DNA of 64,000 bases from Sepioteuthis lessoniana (GCA_963585895.1 OY757921.1:86577177-86641176); one strand, 5' to 3'; shown: positions 1 through 10,963, counted from the stretch's first letter. The notes: generated from the sequence alone by a model not told the origin. Made by a program: numbers and translations.

Positions 1-70
1 AGCGTATGCTGTAAGTAGGATCTTGTATAGGCAATGATTCCTCATCTTGGACTTGAGTAGTTTAGCCTCG

Positions 71-595
71 ATGCTGTTGATCTTTGCCCCTTTCAAGGAT
101 TTTAATATTCGTGACAAAATTACACCAGTGGATGCTGAGGTTGGTGTGGTGGCAGCATTTATGGAACCGCTGGAAGAGTCATAGTAAGTGATGATAAGTG
201 ACCAAAAAAAGATAGCGCTCGTGGTGTAATGTTTATCGACATCGCAAATAGACACAGCAACCTAAATTTAATTCCTGGATGAGACTGTCTGCATTTCGCG
301 TAGCGCTAATGCTCAGGAGAATGGTATGCATCCAACTATTGTCTCTTCAGTTAGGGATAAATAATTGGTCAGATTCTGGTTATATCAAACGTTTGCTGAT
401 TTAAATAAACCGTTCAGCCCAGCGGTCAGAGGAGAAATTTGGCAGACTAGAAAACATCTCAGTTATCCGGTAAAGTTCCTAAACATGACCCCTCAAGAGT
501 ACAAAGACTATCGGGACCATGTCAGAGCCAACAGTAACATCTCAAACCCTTTCCCTAAGATAAACGAAGTGAAACAATTTGCGTCCTGGCATTGA
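71..595 (+). pseudogene. Unrecognised coding-like remnant
   Basis: Two open stretches have a protein-like residue mix rather than the low-complexity output typical of this window. One runs from about 71 to the stop at 182-184 and includes NIRDKITPVDAEVGV. The other covers 365-595, 76 codons, and includes FLNMTPQEYKDYRDHVRANS. They lie in different frames with stops between. I recognise neither. A decayed transposable-element ORF is the likeliest explanation, since nearly everything codable around it is mobile DNA; a host exon is not excluded. Confidence 0.25.
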
Positions 596-991
596 ATCCC
601 TTCCACATCCTCTTCAGCATGATGTTCAAACAGGCTAAAGGAGATAGTGAACATTGGAATATATATATTCAGAAGATTCAACCTGCTATGGAAAATCTAG
701 CATATTCTCAAATTGGGACGTGTCGATTTACAGGAACACCCTGTTCTGGTTTCCTAATATTTCTAAGACCTTGTTGTTTTGACCCACTTTGCTCTCGCCT
801 GAGAATTTAGAATTGATATATGTTTTTCGTTTTTTTTCCCATACACATATAGACTGTAATCCACATTTGCTGGTTATCAACCTCAAATTAAACATGTATC
901 GTCATCTGAGGAGATGGAGAGTATGATGATATTGTCCGCCGAAATAAATTTTTTACGACAATTTAACCAGGTTTGAGTTTCTTTCTAAGTC

Positions 992-994
<3 letters not shown>

Positions 995-1055
<61 letters not shown>
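995..1055. repeat. (TA)n microsatellite
   Basis: An uninterrupted TA run of about 61 bases that directly adjoins the left arm of the hairpin at 1052-1154. Confidence 0.97.
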
Positions 1056-1057
<2 letters not shown>

Positions 1058-1152
1058 CATGGTACAGTATGTGACCCTAGGTTTTATGCATTCAATAGTC
1101 ATCCAACGAGAGTTGAAGGCATGAAACCCTGGGTCAGTGACTGTACTATGTA

Positions 1153-1154
<2 letters not shown>
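1052..1154. repeat. Imperfect palindrome between two TA microsatellites
   Basis: Two arms of about 43 bases (1052-1094 and 1111-1154) are roughly 80 percent complementary and surround a loop of about 16 bases. Each arm starts with TATTACAT followed by R-GTACAGT. TA microsatellites begin exactly where each arm ends. This is the geometry of a small fold-back element or snap-back MITE. A hairpin RNA is possible, but nothing in the DNA shows transcription. Confidence 0.7.

Positions 1155-1214
<60 letters not shown>
1153..1214. repeat. (TA)n microsatellite
   Basis: A TA run with one TACA interruption near 1168, adjoining the right arm of the hairpin. Confidence 0.97.
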
Positions 1215-1216
<2 letters not shown>

Positions 1217-1306
1217 TTTATCATTAATATTAAGGACTATCAAACAATACTGTAACATTTGGTCCTCCATTAACTCACCAAGTGAGGAAGTAAGAATCAT
1301 AAATTT

Positions 1307-1308
<2 letters not shown>

Positions 1309-1376
<68 letters not shown>
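1309..1376. repeat. (TA)n microsatellite
   Basis: An uninterrupted TA run of about 68 bases, the third TA run within 400 bases. From here to about 3180 I see only AT-rich sequence without a recognisable element. Confidence 0.97.
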
Positions 1377-1379
<3 letters not shown>

Positions 1380-3179
1380 TCACAGACGTATTAAAATTAT
1401 ATAGAAATTTGATGTCATTATAAAAATTGAAAAAAATAATGATCTTTTAATAATTAATGTTCCACAATTTTTTAGAGCAAAATATTGACTGCAGAATATT
1501 TTTTTTCTTTCTCTCTTTACTGGCATATAAGCCGTCTTTGTTCTTTAATGATAAATCAGTCTTTGTAAAAGAACAGCAGTAATACCATATAAGATAGAAC
1601 TCAGAGATAACCGGTGTTCATAACTTTCTCAAAGATATGAATCCAAATTGAACGCAACAGTGTGACTGCAGTTTGAAATCGTTTACTTCAAGATCGCAGA
1701 ACAACACGCTAGCGTTCTCGCCGAGGAAAATCTCACTGGTATATGATATTCTAAGAATCAATTTAAAGCTTTCAAAATTAAAAAAAAAAATTTAATTAAT
1801 GTTCTGTTTTATGCTTCAAGGCTGATTTTCGGCACGAAAAAGAGGTAGCTTTTCCAATCTTTTTTTAACGATTTAAATTCTCTTTGGACTTTTCTTAATA
1901 AGAAATATAAATGTTTTCCTTGCAGAGATGTTTTTTTTCTTTGAAAATTTCCAAAATTTAAACGAAGAAGTAGAATACTTAAGAATATATTTTTCTAAAA
2001 GGTTTTTTTTTTTGGCTACTCTATATAAAGGCATATTAACTTTCATGGATATTTAATACGGAAATGATCGTTATCGAAGCACAACAGCGTTACCAGTTAT
2101 TCCATACCTTTGGTGGGAGGGTCAAGAGTTTCAAACCTTTCCCAATGGGATCAATCCGAAATTGATCGTTATGACGTCACTGGAGTTTGAACTCTCTTAT
2201 TTGGAGACCGCTAAACAACACGATTGCCTTTACGCCATAAAGACTCCCCCAGCAACTAAGTTTTCGAAAATGAGAATAATTATATTCATTACTGAATAAA
2301 TTGCGATAACAAAATCAACCACTGATGCAATTATTGGAAAATACAAACAATTACTTTTAAGAAACATTTCTGCTATTATAAAGAAAATTATTCGATTATC
2401 AAGAAAACACAAACTATAAGGAAGAATTCTACGATGGATAAGAAAACAAAATTAAAACAAATTTGTAAGCTATTGGCAATTTCAAAATATTTGTTTAATG
2501 CCCTATCAATTTGGTTAGATTGATTGTATTTAAATGTATCTATAACCCTCGTAGATTATGTAACTCCAGATCCCGTTTATACATGTATGCGTACCATAGA
2601 CGGCTTAAGATGCACCTTAATCATTATGGCTCCATAGCCTTAAATCTAAAAACCCATTCTATTCCCAAATCCAAATTTCGAAAAATTCTTGTTGAAAACA
2701 CCACTTTAAAAACACTCGAAATTAATACGCTACGACAACATATCCTAGAAGCTCTACAGATAAAAACAAAAAACCTAAAATCAATAGAATTAATTTTGAA
2801 AATTGCGACAATGTTTTGAAATGCCCTTTTTTTAATAATCCATATTTCTTGACCTAATTCTATTTCCGTTGATAGCGTTCTGTTTTTCAAAATTCATCAA
2901 ATACTCAGTTTTATCCCACTCTGTGTTTACGTAATTTTGTGATGTTATAAAAAACCTAAAAATTCTTTCCAAAGACTCTTTAAAAACATTCTTTATACAT
3001 GCAAGCAACCCCTGATGATGGGCTATGAACGGTCCGAAAGCGCTCGAGACAATTTTGGTAAATTCATCCACCAATTCTAACCTGAAACTAAGACATTTAT
3101 CAGGAAACTTGAAAGGAACTTATTAAAATTATATAGACAAAATAGGTCTTTATAATTTAATCAAACATACTGCCCAAGT

Positions 3180-3188
<9 letters not shown>

Positions 3189-3249
<61 letters not shown>
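3189..3249. repeat. (TA)n microsatellite
   Basis: An uninterrupted TA run of about 61 bases in otherwise unannotated AT-rich sequence. Confidence 0.97.
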
Positions 3250-3253
<4 letters not shown>

Positions 3254-3457
3254 TTGTTTGTACATAACGTTTCTGAAAAAGTCAGAGCTCATATGTTTGC
3301 AAAGAGTTAAATGGTTTCCTGTATTGCTAACGCTATACATTCTTTTCAATAGAAATTATTTCTACTGCTATTTCACACTAATTGTTTTATTTTCATCCAG
3401 TTAAATTATTTAAATATTGCTATCAAAAATTTCTTATTCAATTTAGTACTAATCGAC

Positions 3458-3640
3458 CGGTTCATTCGCCTTGCAGTTAGAGTGTTCGCCAATTGCCCGG
3501 GAAACCGGGGGGTTAATCCCAGGATGAGTCATACCAATGACTCAAAAAGGACCCTTCCGTACACGTCGGTGTAGTAGTTATTGAAAAGAGGGCCATCGGG
3601 ACCCCACCTCAACTAAGGTTGCCAATTTTAATAGTATGTT
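3458..3640 (+). repeat. SINE-2, tRNA-derived repeat
   Basis: The first 75 bases look like a tRNA gene. An A-box-like segment with GCAGTTAGAGTGTTCGCC is followed by a short stem and a B-box-like GGTTAATCCC. A body follows with the family marks GAGTCATACCAATGACTC, GGTGTAGTAG and, at the end, GGTTGCCAATTT. Other copies lie at 24325-24580, 58225-58470, 21575-21795 and 51115-51360. Internal RNA polymerase III promoter boxes and dispersal in both orientations are typical of SINEs. The family name is local to this annotation. Confidence 0.75.
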
Positions 3641-4261
3641 TGTACAAAGTTCTATGTTTTTTAGTTGTTATCAAAAACTAACAGTTCTACTGTATTTGCA
3701 CGTGATAAGATATATTGCTAATAATGTTTTGAGTTCTACCTCGATATACGAAATTAATTCATCTCTGAGAGGATTTCGTATCTCAGAATTTTCCTACCAT
3801 GGGACAAGATTTATGGCGTAATTCGATCAAGCTCCCGAAAGCAGTCGTATAAAGTGTGAATATTATACTCACCCGAAGTAATATGTTCGTTAATGACACC
3901 GTATTCATTTACATAAATGTTAAAAAAAAACAATTAGAAAATGATGAAATTAATGGAAAATAATAATAAATATTGTTACGAATAATGACACTTTACATCG
4001 AGCACTTTCGATTTTCATTTTCGTATCTTGAATATTTTTTTCGTTAAATGAGATGGAAATTTTTTCAAAGCCCGTTTCGTATTCTGAATTTTTCGTGGTA
4101 TGGCGTTTTCGTATGCCGACGTCCCACTGTATTCTGTTTAATCTTAATCATTACTTTGCAATTATTTATTTTTAAGGTATTTTAGGTATTTCTATTTAAT
4201 ATTAATATTTTATTTTCACATAGTTACTTGTTTTCAAGCATTGATATCTAAGACTATTGGA

Positions 4262-4497
4262 CGTGTCCTTGTGGTGTAATGGTTAACGCGATAGACTACG
4301 AAATCGTTGTAAGCGAGTTCACACTCCAGTCGCGCTATTTCGTTCACTTTCGAGCAAATACTCTTTAGGAAAGGTATGAAACCCCTTATCCTTCCAGCTA
4401 TGGGTTAAATAGTACCACTACTGTTCTTCTAGGATTATGGCTTTGGCATTAGATAACCTACAAAGGTTGATATGCTATTAGACAAAGAAACCAAACC
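4262..4497 (+). repeat. SINE-1, tRNA-derived repeat
   Basis: The head GGTGTAATGGTTAACGCGAT resembles an A box and GCGAGTTCACACTCC a degenerate B box. The body carries TTCGAGCAAATACTC and AAAGGTATGAAACCCCTTAT. It ends in a tail motif, AACCTACAAAGGTTGATATG, then ACAAAGAAACCAAACC. The same tail also occurs alone or inside composite repeats in many places in the window. The tail abuts the 3' end of a LINE-A copy on the opposite strand, so one element was inserted at the edge of the other. Confidence 0.75.
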
Positions 4498-5010
4498 TCG
4501 TCGTGTCGTGCCACTAACACATATATCCCTGACCCTCTCACGCCACTTTCTCTATCGTTCATCGCCTCTAGCAGGTCTTCAAGGCTACATCCCGTATCCT
4601 CACATAGCTGCTGAATGTATGTTCCTGCTGGTCGTCCTGTTTTTGCCCGGCCATATGTGGGGGTCCATAGGAGTACATCGCTTATGAGCTCGTCTCTGCT
4701 TCTCCAGCAGTGTCCTTCATGTCTGACTCGTTTAGCTTGGATTGTTTTCGTGATGGGAGACAGGTGGCAGTATAGTTGGTGTCTTGTGAGGTGTTGCCGC
4801 CAGGACTTGTTCAATATTGCTTGCAGCATTCTTGTGTAATTGCCGTCTAGCTTCTTCTCCAGCCATTTAGTTAGCGTCCATGTAGTGCATCCATACAGCA
4901 GTATCGACACAACAGCTGCCTGGAAGAAACTGCGTTTCATTTTATCGGTTAGTTCTGACTTCCATATGATCGATAGCTTATCGATCCCTGTCCTCTTTTT
5001 AATATTTATA
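4498..5010 (-). pseudogene. LINE-A 3' end: reverse-transcriptase C-terminal region
   Basis: An open reading stretch of about 187 codons encodes the segment downstream of the polymerase core of a non-LTR retrotransposon ORF. Marks include SFFQAAVVSILLYGCTTWTLTK, which I trim to ILLYGCTTWTL, then HCWRSRDELISDVL, GRPAGTYIQQLCEDTG and EAMNDRE. The 5' end is truncated, so palm and endonuclease are missing. After MNDRE the frame slips, and the usual ATG-repeat tail is reduced to a few bases. This family occurs at least nine times here. The ATG microsatellite tail and short C-terminus suggest an RTE-like LINE; that clade call is inference. Confidence 0.75.
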
Positions 5011-5199
5011 TTTTCGCACACAATTAAGTGTTTTAAGCATTGCTATTTAACACTGATAATTTTATGAAAAATTGCTAATAATTCCTTATGAAAGACAAAA
5101 AATTCTACTTAATCAATAGATGGGACCTGAATAGGTGCTAAAAATATGGGTCAAATTTATCAACTAGTTTCTGTAATGGTTGATTGTATCAATTATCAT

Positions 5200-5930
5200 A
5201 TTATCTAGTTTGGTCGGGCTGTGTGTTTTTCAGTGAGTTGTTGTTAGCTATAATCGTTGAGTGGAAATCTTAGTAAAATTGGAAAGTTCGAGTGTACCAG
5301 CGACCAGGATAGGAGACATCAATCATCTCTATTCAGGTAAACCAAATGTTAGCAAAATAGTTTCATTTTTTGCTAAAAGTTTGATTAATAAAATAAAAAA
5401 CAACGTGAAAATTAGGGACACGTGTAAGATTACGAAATAATTAGTGAGATGACATCTCACTAACGATACACCTAATTTAGTATATTTAAAAATTAGCGGA
5501 TTTTGAAAGTTGAGTGATTTGAGGAAGTAGTCGTTAGGAAGTCAGTTGTTAGTTGTGTTAAGATCCATAGAGTCCTTCAGGGTAGTAAGTGTGAGGGGTC
5601 TCTTTGTGTTTCTGTTCATAGAGCCTTATAATTGTTAACGGAGAGGTTTTCTTGTTTTTGAGTTGGAAACACCCAGGCAACTTGCTCCAACGAATCAGCT
5701 CGATCGTCAGAAGAAGTTCCGGACGGATTGTGTCATTCCCCCATCTGTGGATCTTTCAAACATGATGTGGGTACAGAGGAGAATGATAAACAAACTACCC
5801 GGAAATGCTTGTCGTAGTTACGGAACAAAGGCTACATCGTGTTACATTTCGGTCAAAATTCCCGTGACAAGTATAGTGCCACATCTGGTATCGAACCCGT
5901 GAATACCATTGTATCATAAACTAAACTGAA
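5200..5930. other. Non-repeat-looking stretch, unidentified
   Basis: This interval lacks the recognisable families. It includes an 80-codon open stretch (5663-5902, plus) with TNQLDRQKKFRTDCVIPPSV and a CAG-GTAAAC donor-like site at 5334-5342. A B-box-like GGTTCGATACC lies on the minus strand near 5888-5898, so part may be a SINE remnant. I cannot name it. Confidence 0.3.
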
Positions 5931-6014
5931 CCTTAGAGAATCGATTAATAACGATGAACTCTACACTTCCTGAACTCTAAGTCTGCAGTCTCACCATCAG
6001 ATTCAGTAAAATTT

Positions 6015-6612
6015 AATTCCCAGGATACTGAATGCTAAGTTCACCTACCGATGTAGCAGTATCTCATCAACTGAAAACGACATCGACACGCGGTTAACGA
6101 AGGCATGGGCTGCTATCAATAAGCTATCGATCATATGGAAGTCAGACCTGACCGATAAAATGAATCGCAGTTTCTTCCAAGCAGCGGTTGTATCGATACT
6201 GCTATATGGATGCACTACATGGACGCTAACAAAGCGGCTGGAGAAAAAGCCAAAGGGCAAATACACAAGAATGCTGCATGAAATATTGAACAAGTCCTGG
6301 CGGCAATACCCCACAAAGCATCAACTACACGGCCACCTGCCTCCCATCATGAAAACTATCCAAGTTAGACGAACCAGACATGCAGGACACTGCTGGAGAA
6401 GCAGGGACGCGCTCATAAGTGATGTACTCCAATGGACCCCCACATATGGCCGAGCAAAAGCAGGACGACCAGCTCGAACATACATACAGCAGCTATGTGA
6501 GGATACGGGATGTAGCCCTGAAGACATGCCAGAGGCGATGAACGATAGGGAGAGGTGGCGAGATATGGTCAAGGATATAAATTCTGGTGGCACGACATGA
6601 TGATGATGATGA
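6015..6612 (+). pseudogene. LINE-A 3' end with ATG-repeat tail
   Basis: The region holds the C-terminal part of the LINE-A reverse-transcriptase ORF. It starts in the FTYRCSSISSTENDIDTRL-like segment and is open for 146 codons from 6160. It keeps ILLYGCTTWTLTKRLEKK, HAGHCWRSRDALISDVLQWT, GRPARTYIQQLCEDTG and EAMNDRERW. It ends in an ATGATGATGATG microsatellite at about 6597-6612, which gives the element's real 3' end. The frame is broken near 6150. It is 5'-truncated, as usual for LINE copies. Confidence 0.8.
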
Positions 6613-6674
6613 AAATTATTTATTGGTTTGCAGACAGTTAAATGGTTTCTTATGTAGTAAATGATTAAATAGTT

Positions 6675-6900
6675 CTATTTGACCCATAGATGGGACACTA
6701 ACATTAACAACAACTTCTGGTTAGAGTACGTGTTAGAATAATGGCCATGAAGGGTTAATCTACATTTCCCAAAGTTCCAGGGGTGAAATGTCACCATCAG
6801 ATACAGTTTAGTGTCATACAAAGGACACTCGCCGGAGTGGAGGTTCTCATTCCTTTGCAGAGATGAAATCGATGAATTGAACAGCCCCTTTCGACAAGGT
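6675..6900 (+). repeat. Core repeat, diverged copy
   Basis: The order of marks is that of the ~225-bp core family: TCTATTTGACCCATAGATGG, then CATTTCCCAAAGTTCCAG, ACCATCAGATACAGTTTAGT, GGACACTCGCCGGAG and a final CAGCCCC. The 5' third is substituted. The last 60 bases (6835-6895) are repeated in inverted orientation at 7040-7105. Confidence 0.65.
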
Positions 6901-7034
6901 GGGTTTGTTTGTTCACTTGTTTGTTTTTTTGTGGGTTTTTTTTGTACCGAAGAATAAATCTGAAAAAAAAAGAAAGAAATATGAAAAATCATCAATATTT
7001 ATTCATACACAAATATATCATCATTCTTATGTTG

Positions 7035-7290
7035 CGCTGAAAGGGACTGTTCAATATGTCGATTTCATTTCTGCAAAGGAATAAGAATCTCCACTCCAGC
7101 GAGTGTCTTTTGTATGACACTTCGGGACAGAGTGGACCAGGGAGCAATGGCAATAAAAGGGTACTCTGCATTCCCCAAAGCTCCAGCATTACTGGATCAT
7201 CAGATTGTTTAGTGTCATATCAGAAAACTCTTGCTAGAGTATTATTCCTCTATAGAGAAGCAGTAGGTGTATTCTACAGCCCCAGCTGAC
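7035..7290 (+). repeat. Core repeat with inverted leader
   Basis: From 7125 this is a plus-strand core copy with GGGAGCAATGGCAA, CATTCCCCAAAGCTCCAGCA, CAGATTGTTTAGTGTCATAT and TCTACAGCCCCAGC. The preceding 7040-7120 is the same family's 3' part in reverse orientation. It forms an inverted repeat with 6835-6895 around about 145 bases. Confidence 0.7.
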
Positions 7291-7299
7291 TGTGTATTT

Positions 7300-7395
7300 G
7301 CTATTTTGTATGGAGCTGCTTCCAGGATTTGTTCAAAACTATGCGCAGCATTCTTTTCCTCCAAGCGTTTTGTTAAAGTCTAAATGGTTCAGATC
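7300..7395 (-). pseudogene. LINE-A fragment
   Basis: On the minus strand the sequence reads as a short, frame-broken piece of LINE-A. It matches the region after TLTKRLEEK and before the SWRQHP segment; the plus-strand mark is GCTTCCAGGATTTGTTCAA. It is only about 90 bases and appears truncated at both ends. Confidence 0.45.
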
Positions 7396-7664
7396 TACAT
7401 CTTCTTTTTTTAAGTATAGGAATTGAATTAATTAATTCATTTCACAATATAACTCCTCAACTTAAAAAGATATAGATCTATACCCTTGCCCTCGAGGTTA
7501 TAATAATTACGCAGATGCGTATTTCTAATCTTCTGGTGAAGACATGGCCCTAAAGGTGACCGTGTCCACTGTAAAGAGTATGGATGTAACTCCCAAGACA
7601 CATTCAGGTAAATTTGCCGCGCAATTACCATGACAAGTTAATTTGGCGTCTTTTGTGTGCGATA

Positions 7665-7830
7665 TAATCTTGTGGCTTCAGTTGTAGAGTTTCGGCTCTG
7701 CAATCTGTGGACGGTGGTTTGATCTCGCAGTGGTGGAGATCTCGGTATACGCTGCTGATAGGATCTTATAAGGTCGAAACAGCTATCCAGTGTTTCCGTG
7801 GGTCGTGCGTAGGTGTTCGCCGGATTTTCT
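7665..7830 (+). repeat. tRNA-like SINE fragment
   Basis: A tRNA-like head is visible: GGCTTCAGTTGTAGAGTTTCGGC as a degenerate A-box region and GGTGGTTTGATCTCGCAG as a B-box region. Downstream are TCGGTATACGC and AGGTGTTCGCC. No second copy was found in the window, so the family is not defined. Confidence 0.4.
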
Positions 7831-7894
7831 GATCATGGTAATTCAATTCACTAGATGGTGCAATCTTACAATACTACTGACACGACTGTAACTA

Positions 7895-8060
7895 CGAATA
7901 TTTGTTTTTATTTATCGGACAGATTAGATTTCTATACGGTGAAAAGCAATCTAAGGCTTTCCTATGCGCATGCTGAGATCACTTTCAGTAGAAGCGATAT
8001 TGTAGGAAAATAAGTCTACTAATTTCAGAGACTTACCCTTTTATAAGAAGATGGCACCAT
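7895..8060 (-). pseudogene. Very degenerate LINE-A fragment
   Basis: The plus-strand marks CTATGCGCATGCTGAGATCACTTTCAGTAGAAGCGATA and GTCTACTAATTTCAGAGAC parallel the same segment in the copies at 48430-48560 and 48880-48980, corresponding to the KYLGSxISSTE region read on minus. The reading frame is lost. Confidence 0.4.
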
Positions 8061-8423
8061 TTTGATTAAAATACACGAACTCCGTTTTATCTTAGTTTAC
8101 AGGGAGATTGGTGCCTTTTGTTAACGAATCCATGATATGCAGCCGATGTCCTTCGAGAAAGATTTACTGGCAAAGAACACTAGATCATCTTCCTTGTCTC
8201 ACCAGTAATACCTTTGTCAGTTTCTTGCCCATTTTAGTGTGAAACAATTTGATTTCATTAAATCTATTGACATTCATAGTACATATTCTAAACAGATTAT
8301 AAAAAGAAACAGAACGAATGTATCTCTTTGAGAGACTCTAGTGACGACGCTTCAATAACTTACAATAAGTTGAGTGAACCATGGCTTTCGAGATTGTGTA
8401 GTGCATAAGAGAAAGTTATTTCA

Positions 8424-8660
8424 TTATTTCGGCTCACTTTCGTCTAATTTGTCTTTCTTTTCGCAATGCGAAACTATCATACTGCAAATACTTTCGGCAT
8501 TGATTTGACTTCCAAAGAGCGAAAGATAAGGGAGATAACCGTAATGTGCAAGATCTAAACATTCCTGGTTGTGATATACAAAAATTACTCCTTTCTCGGT
8601 TTCCGGGAGCTGAATAAACTCTAAACGTAGTACACTTTCATCACCGGTCAAATCTTATGA
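8424..8660 (-). CDS. Candidate host exon, unrecognised
   Basis: A 75-codon open stretch on minus ends in TAA at 8424-8426. It has an ordinary globular-protein residue mix, unlike the repeat-derived ORFs nearby; segments include LEFIQLPETEKGVIFVYHNQ and ALHYGYLPY-like AHYGYLPYLSLFGSQ. Upstream on minus there are CATAAG and TTTTAGCATAAAAC stretches, so an AG acceptor close to the ATG at 8649-8651 is possible. No polyadenylation signal or second exon is evident, and I recognise no family. It could be a 3' terminal exon or a chance ORF. Confidence 0.3.
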
Positions 8661-8759
8661 AGTTTTATGCTAAAATGTTTTCTTTTACTTGATAATTATG
8701 TTATATACATGTGGAGATATAGAACCAAGAGCTATAAAACAAAATTAGGCGCATGGGGA

Positions 8760-8787
8760 CACACACACGCACACACACACACTCACT

Positions 8788-8829
<42 letters not shown>
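8760..8829. repeat. (CA)n followed by (TA)n microsatellite
   Basis: About 55 bases of imperfect CA repeat pass directly into about 15 bases of TA repeat. The transition suggests growth of TA from the end of a CA tract. Confidence 0.95.
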
Positions 8830-9165
8830 ATCTTAAAACCTAAATAATGAAAACTCACTTCTATCTCTGTGTCTTTAAAGTTCCATGTAACATATCATCT
8901 GAATGACCCTCATATGTACGTAAAAATGTAAGATTTAAAGTAATCTTTTATTTTGAGAAATTCTTATGACATTTACTGAAACGATGGGCTGTTATCATTT
9001 TTTCAAATTTTATTTCATGATGATAAAGCTTAATTTAAGTTGTTTTGTTTTTGTACTTAGCTCAGTTGTTCAAGAAATGAAACTGAGATTTTGCAGAGAT
9101 TTCTATTTATGTTCCAAACTGGATGACCCTGGCTGTCAAAGTAGTTTGAAATATGACAACAACTA

Positions 9166-9170
<5 letters not shown>

Positions 9171-9229
<59 letters not shown>
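9171..9229. repeat. (TA)n microsatellite
   Basis: A TA run of about 59 bases. From here to 9840 I see AT-rich sequence with no recognisable element. Confidence 0.97.
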
Positions 9230-9231
<2 letters not shown>

Positions 9232-9852
9232 AAGTCTGAATGTTGTATACTTACGTAGCAAATCACAATCTAGAAAGGTTTGGTTGAATACCGTGGATCA
9301 TTTCTTTTTTTTTAAATCTTCAAGTGAAGACGTTCAAGTCTTCTCACTCGTCCTCCTATATCTGGGTCAAGTTGGTAAAAAAAGAACCCTATATTAGCCC
9401 AAGTGCTTCCGATCATTTCGCTGGTCATCATCGGGAGTTGTGTGAGTTGGTTGTTGCAGTGAATTTTATATTTAGTCGGAGTGGCTTATACATATTTGGA
9501 GTGTTTGTTTTTATAAAATATAAATGATATTAGTTCATTGTTTTAAGATGTGTGGTTAGTTATTGAATACGTTTAATATGTTTATACTTGTGTTGAATGC
9601 TATTTTATTTATTGTATTTTTTTTTTAATTTATAGTAAATACTTCAAGAATTTGTAAATGGTTTTTCGTGTAATTTTTATATAAGATTTTTGTTTTTCTT
9701 ATTAGGATCTTTGTTATGTCTGGGGATTTGAGTTTGTTAGTGCCTTTGTTATGTTTTGTCATTAGATGCTATTTTATAGCGATAATGTCGGAAAGGTAGT
9801 TGGTATAAATTTACATGCCCATTTCAAGAGTGTCTCTCGCAAAATAAGATAA

Positions 9853-9920
9853 CGTGTGTATATAATATATATATGTGTGTGTGTGTGTGTGTATATAATG
9901 TGTATATATATATATATATG

Positions 9921-9959
<39 letters not shown>

Positions 9960-10193
9960 GTGCATATATATATAATGTGTGTATACATATATAATGTGTG
10001 TATATAATATATATATGTATGTGCGTATATAATATATATATGATGTGTGTGTATATAATATATATATATATGTGTGTGTGAGTGTGTGTGCGTGCGTGAT
10101 GTGTGTCTGTATATAATATATATATATATAATATATATATAATGTGTGTATATAATATGTATATATATGTATATAATATATATATATATAGTC
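9853..10193. repeat. Compound TG/TA microsatellite, 340 bp
   Basis: Blocks of TATATA alternate with GTGTGT and recurrent TAATGTGTGTATATAATA phrases, giving a loose 30-50 bp periodicity. The alternating purine-pyrimidine content could favour Z-DNA or cruciform structure. Translations of it are tyrosine/isoleucine/threonine/histidine strings and are not genes. Confidence 0.95.
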
Positions 10194-10391
10194 ATCCACA
10201 GACAGATCTTTTTCGTTCTATCAGAACTCATCAGAGCTTCCCGATTGACTCAAACGCCAATCCAAGACTCTACCCCTAAGCCACGAGAAACCAGCAGCAA
10301 AGTAAATTTTAAACGGTTATGAATCACAATTACCATTGTTTACATACATCCCCTTAACGGCTACCGAGAGCTCAATACATATATGAAGAGC

Positions 10392-10393
<2 letters not shown>

Positions 10394-10431
<38 letters not shown>
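10394..10431. repeat. (TA)n microsatellite
   Basis: A TA run of about 38 bases, flanked by the CGTGTA/ATGTGTG context seen at other TA tracts here. Confidence 0.95.
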
Positions 10432-10432
<1 letters not shown>

Positions 10433-10477
10433 GTGTGTGCAATTTCTGAGACAATGCTTTTTTATCATTAAGCAGAA

Positions 10478-10835
10478 GACATAGCGTAACGGTAATGTGT
10501 CCAGCTGGACACATAGCGTAACGGTTATAGGCGTTGGTTCCCTAAGCTTCTGAGAAGACAATCATCTGGATCTTGCAGGTTCAATCCTGACTGCATGCGA
10601 GTAACAATACTTGACATTTTTACCCGGTTGTGGCTAACAGAATAAGAACACTCACCCCGATGATTTCGATAAAGTACGTAGTTCGAAGTTCCGTGTAGGT
10701 TCCCAAGTTTGATAAACACCTGAAGAAGGCCGAAGGTCATATCGGCTGAAAAGTTTTGGAAATAACAATAAAGATGAATACGATAGTCCGAAAACCCTTA
10801 ATGATACCCACCCCCAATACCTGCATTGGTCATAC
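10478..10835 (+). repeat. SINE-3, tRNA-derived repeat
   Basis: The head GCGTAACGGTTATAGGCGTT resembles an A box and GGTTCAATCCTGACTG a B box. An earlier partial copy of the head (GCGTAACGGTAATGTGTC) lies directly upstream at 10482-10503. The 3' part contains CACCTGAAGAAGGCCGAAGG and TCGGCTGAAAAGTTTTGG, the 'gaaggc...gccgaaa' hairpin layout found at the 3' end of several LINE and SINE families. Only one copy lies in the window. Confidence 0.6.
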
Positions 10836-10943
10836 AACAAACACACTCTTTCGTCGTCTTTCCGACATAAGACAATTTAGAGAACTTGGACGTCTTTACT
10901 CGAATATTTAGAAAAAACAATTTGCGATTTTCACCCAAACCTG

Positions 10944-10963
10944 TTTATATATATATATATATT
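10944..10963. repeat. Short (TA)n microsatellite
   Basis: About 20 bases of TA. Confidence 0.9.

Noticed and set aside
1055..1394. Open stretches of alternating tyrosine and isoleucine on both strands, here and at 3161-3349, 9774-10231, 37860-38093 and 63386-63568.
   Set aside because: They are translations of TA microsatellites, which have no stop in two frames.
4262..4340. Functional tRNA genes at this and other A-box/B-box sites (3458, 10500, 24330, 37485-37555).
   Set aside because: The cloverleaf is incomplete, boxes are degenerate and each is followed by the body of a dispersed repeat; these are tRNA-derived SINEs.
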